Source: CAYPHA01 sp964410215 (GTDB lineage: Bacteria > Calditrichota > Calditrichia > Calditrichales > CAYPHA01). From it: a DNA stretch of 7,941 nt. Within the stretch, counting starts at the first letter, position 1. Each line of letters begins with the position of its first letter. Of the stretch, positions 6,743 to 7,941 are shown in pieces. The translations under genes were made by a program, and so were the position numbers. The notes beneath the pieces are model-generated. The model was not told where the DNA came from. It ran no database searches and saw only the letters and a program-made list of their open reading frames with translations. Where the stretch lies: positions 1-7,941 of the forward strand of contig CAYPHA010000127.1 of NCBI GenBank assembly GCA_964410215.1, given 5' to 3'.

Positions 6743-7941
6743 TTACAGATTATTTTTCAAATACAAGACCGGGCTGGGTATCGGCGCTAGTTCCTGGCCC
6801 GGTGCGGCATAAAGGACCTGGAGCTTGATACTGTCATAATCTTCGAAATAATCAACTTTAATCGGGTGCCTACCTTCCGTGAGATACACAGTGCCTGTTT
6901 TGAATTGAACTGAATGGGACCCGTCGTTATCCACAATTAATTGACCGTTAATGTATAATTTAGAGCCGTCATCTGAATGCGTGGCAAATGTATATTCGCC
7001 CGGAGACACAATTTTCAGGTATCCGGTGAATGTGTATCCCCAATAATCCGGTCTTCGATGATATGAAATATCGAAGTTTTTCATCGTCCCCGATGTTACG
7101 GGTTTCAATTGATCATAATCCGGAAGCATTTTCCATTTGCCTTCGAAATAGCTGAAATGTATTCCATTATCTTTACTGAATATCTCCTCCTGAGCGACAT
7201 TACTTGGAATTTTACCCGATTTATAGGCTTTGGCCAGTATTACGGAGGGTTCTGTTATTGTAAAGGGTTCGCTGTAACGTTCTGATTGTAAACCGGGTTC
7301 CGTGCCATCAAGCGTGTAATAAATTCTTGCCTGTTTGTCTTCGCATTGTATGGATACACGAACCGGTTCTTTACTGATCTCAGGCATTGCCGCTGTAATT
7401 ACCGGTTTTGCGGTAAACCCGGCATTTTCTATTTTAAATGCATAGGCCTGCTCACAAGGTCGATTCGCAGGATTCTGCAGTTCATCCGGGATTTCGATTA
7501 CAAGTTTTTCATCATCCTGATGCCAGTTTAAATTTTTATCATAACCGACCAGTCGTATAGTTCCACCGTCTTTTACCCTGACATATTTCAGAGTATACGC
7601 ATCTCCCGGCCAGGTTAAGCTGATGGCATACACATATTTCCAGTCTTTCGTACGTGTATATCGTGTGTTATCTGATTCTTTATACCTTCGATAAGGTCTA
7701 GTATTATAAATAGATTCACCGTTTACCCTTAACCATTTACCGACATATCTCAGTCTTTCAATAATTGGATCATCCCATTCCCCGTTCGGCTTCGGACCAA
7801 AACCAACCTGGAAATTTCCCCCTTTTGCCGTGATATCGATCAGGCTTTCCAATATCCATGAAGCGGGTTTATAGGAGTCATTGGGAAGATAGGAGAACGC
7901 CTGGCCATTTGGATAGATTACCTGCCATGGTTTATCCAGAT
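6743..7941 (-). CDS. GH29 alpha-L-fucosidase with CHB_HEX-like and PA14 modules (5' end outside window)
   Basis: 398 residues are visible; the frame is open to the window edge, so the internal TTG at 7852-7850 is not the true start. The fragment begins near the end of the catalytic barrel (LDKPWQVIYP, then AKGGNFQVGFGP), closely matching the downstream fucosidase: 46 of the first 53 residues are identical in an ungapped comparison. The nucleophile and acid/base regions lie outside the window. The GH29 C-terminal beta-sandwich follows (KWLRVNGESIYNTRPY through AYAFKIEN, about 7754-7424). Next is a chitobiase/hexosaminidase C-terminal-like module (about 7414-7169, IYYTLDGTEP) and then a PA14 domain (about 7162-6758, THSDDGSKLYINGQ, NDGSHS and YFEDYDSIKLQV), a fold often used for glycan binding. 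It is probably the upstream gene of an operon with the next fucosidase and the esterase. It probably acts on the same glycan as its paralogue, with targeting supplied by PA14. Confidence 0.9.
   Translation of the reverse strand, partial: LDKPWQVIYPNGQAFSYLPNDSYKPASWILESLIDITAKGGNFQVGFGPKPNGEWDDPIIERLRYVGKWLRVNGESIYNTRPYRRYKESDNTRYTRTKDWKYVYAISLTWPGDAYTLKYVRVKDGGTIRLVGYDKNLNWHQDDEKLVIEIPDELQNPANRPCEQAYAFKIENAGFTAKPVITAAMPEISKEPVRVSIQCEDKQARIYYTLDGTEPGLQSERYSEPFTITEPSVILAKAYKSGKIPSNVAQEEIFSKDNGIHFSYFEGKWKMLPDYDQLKPVTSGTMKNFDISYHRRPDYWGYTFTGYLKIVSPGEYTFATHSDDGSKLYINGQLIVDNDGSHSVQFKTGTVYLTEGRHPIKVDYFEDYDSIKLQVLYAAPGQELAPIPSPVLYLKNNL

Noticed and set aside
7850..7852. TTG as the start of the GH29-PA14 gene
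   Set aside because: The frame continues upstream to the window edge with 29 more codons that align with the neighbouring fucosidase, so the gene is cut by the window and starts outside it.
1..7941. CRISPR array, tRNA, rRNA, insertion sequence or SusC/SusD pair
   Set aside because: No regularly spaced direct repeats, no structured-RNA-like stretch, no transposase and no outer-membrane glycan-import genes are visible; nearly all of the window is coding.

Overview
The window (7941 bases) holds five coding regions in two convergent blocks and looks like part of a carbohydrate-degradation locus in a Gram-negative-type bacterium. The three genes whose starts are visible each have a Shine-Dalgarno-like purine stretch (AGGAGA, GGAGGT, GGAGAA). 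The families present are a Tat-exported Gfo/Idh/MocA oxidoreductase with a QKP motif, a two-domain acetylxylan-esterase-like hydrolase and GH29 fucosidases carrying PA14. This mix is common in the PVC superphylum (Planctomycetota, Verrucomicrobiota, Lentisphaerota) and in some FCB-group lineages. The clear Shine-Dalgarno sites argue mildly against a typical Bacteroidota, but the lineage remains an inference.

Left block, plus strand (1-1609): the unrecognised C-terminal end of a gene that starts outside the window (ends at 199), then a complete Gfo/Idh/MocA-family oxidoreductase with a twin-arginine signal (275-1609). A strong hairpin at 1637-1661 follows and can serve both converging transcription units.

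Right block, minus strand (7941 down to 1702), in transcription order: (i) the 3' part of a GH29 alpha-L-fucosidase-like gene with a chitobiase/hexosaminidase C-terminal-like module and a PA14 domain (7941-6743, 5' end outside the window); (ii) 17 bases on, a complete secreted GH29 fucosidase without those extra modules (6724-5216, TTG start); (iii) 106 bases on, a 1135-residue secreted protein (5109-1702). This last protein joins two alpha/beta-hydrolase domains to a GH29-type C-terminal segment, a chitobiase/hexosaminidase-like module and a PA14 domain. The short gaps suggest one operon.

The likely shared job is external or periplasmic trimming of a fucosylated, probably ester-decorated glycan: the esterase would remove acyl groups, the fucosidases would release fucose or a related 6-deoxy sugar, and the PA14 tails would target the enzymes to the glycan. 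This is inferred from families and context; no substrate is shown by the sequence.

The most striking observation is that the esterase carries the same three-module tail as the distal fucosidase, including the GH29 C-terminal segment, while the fucosidase lying between them lacks the two extra modules. This points to module shuffling within the locus. The esterase's first hydrolase domain also has a nucleophile elbow without serine, so it looks catalytically dead. The left block is visibly richer in G+C than the right block.
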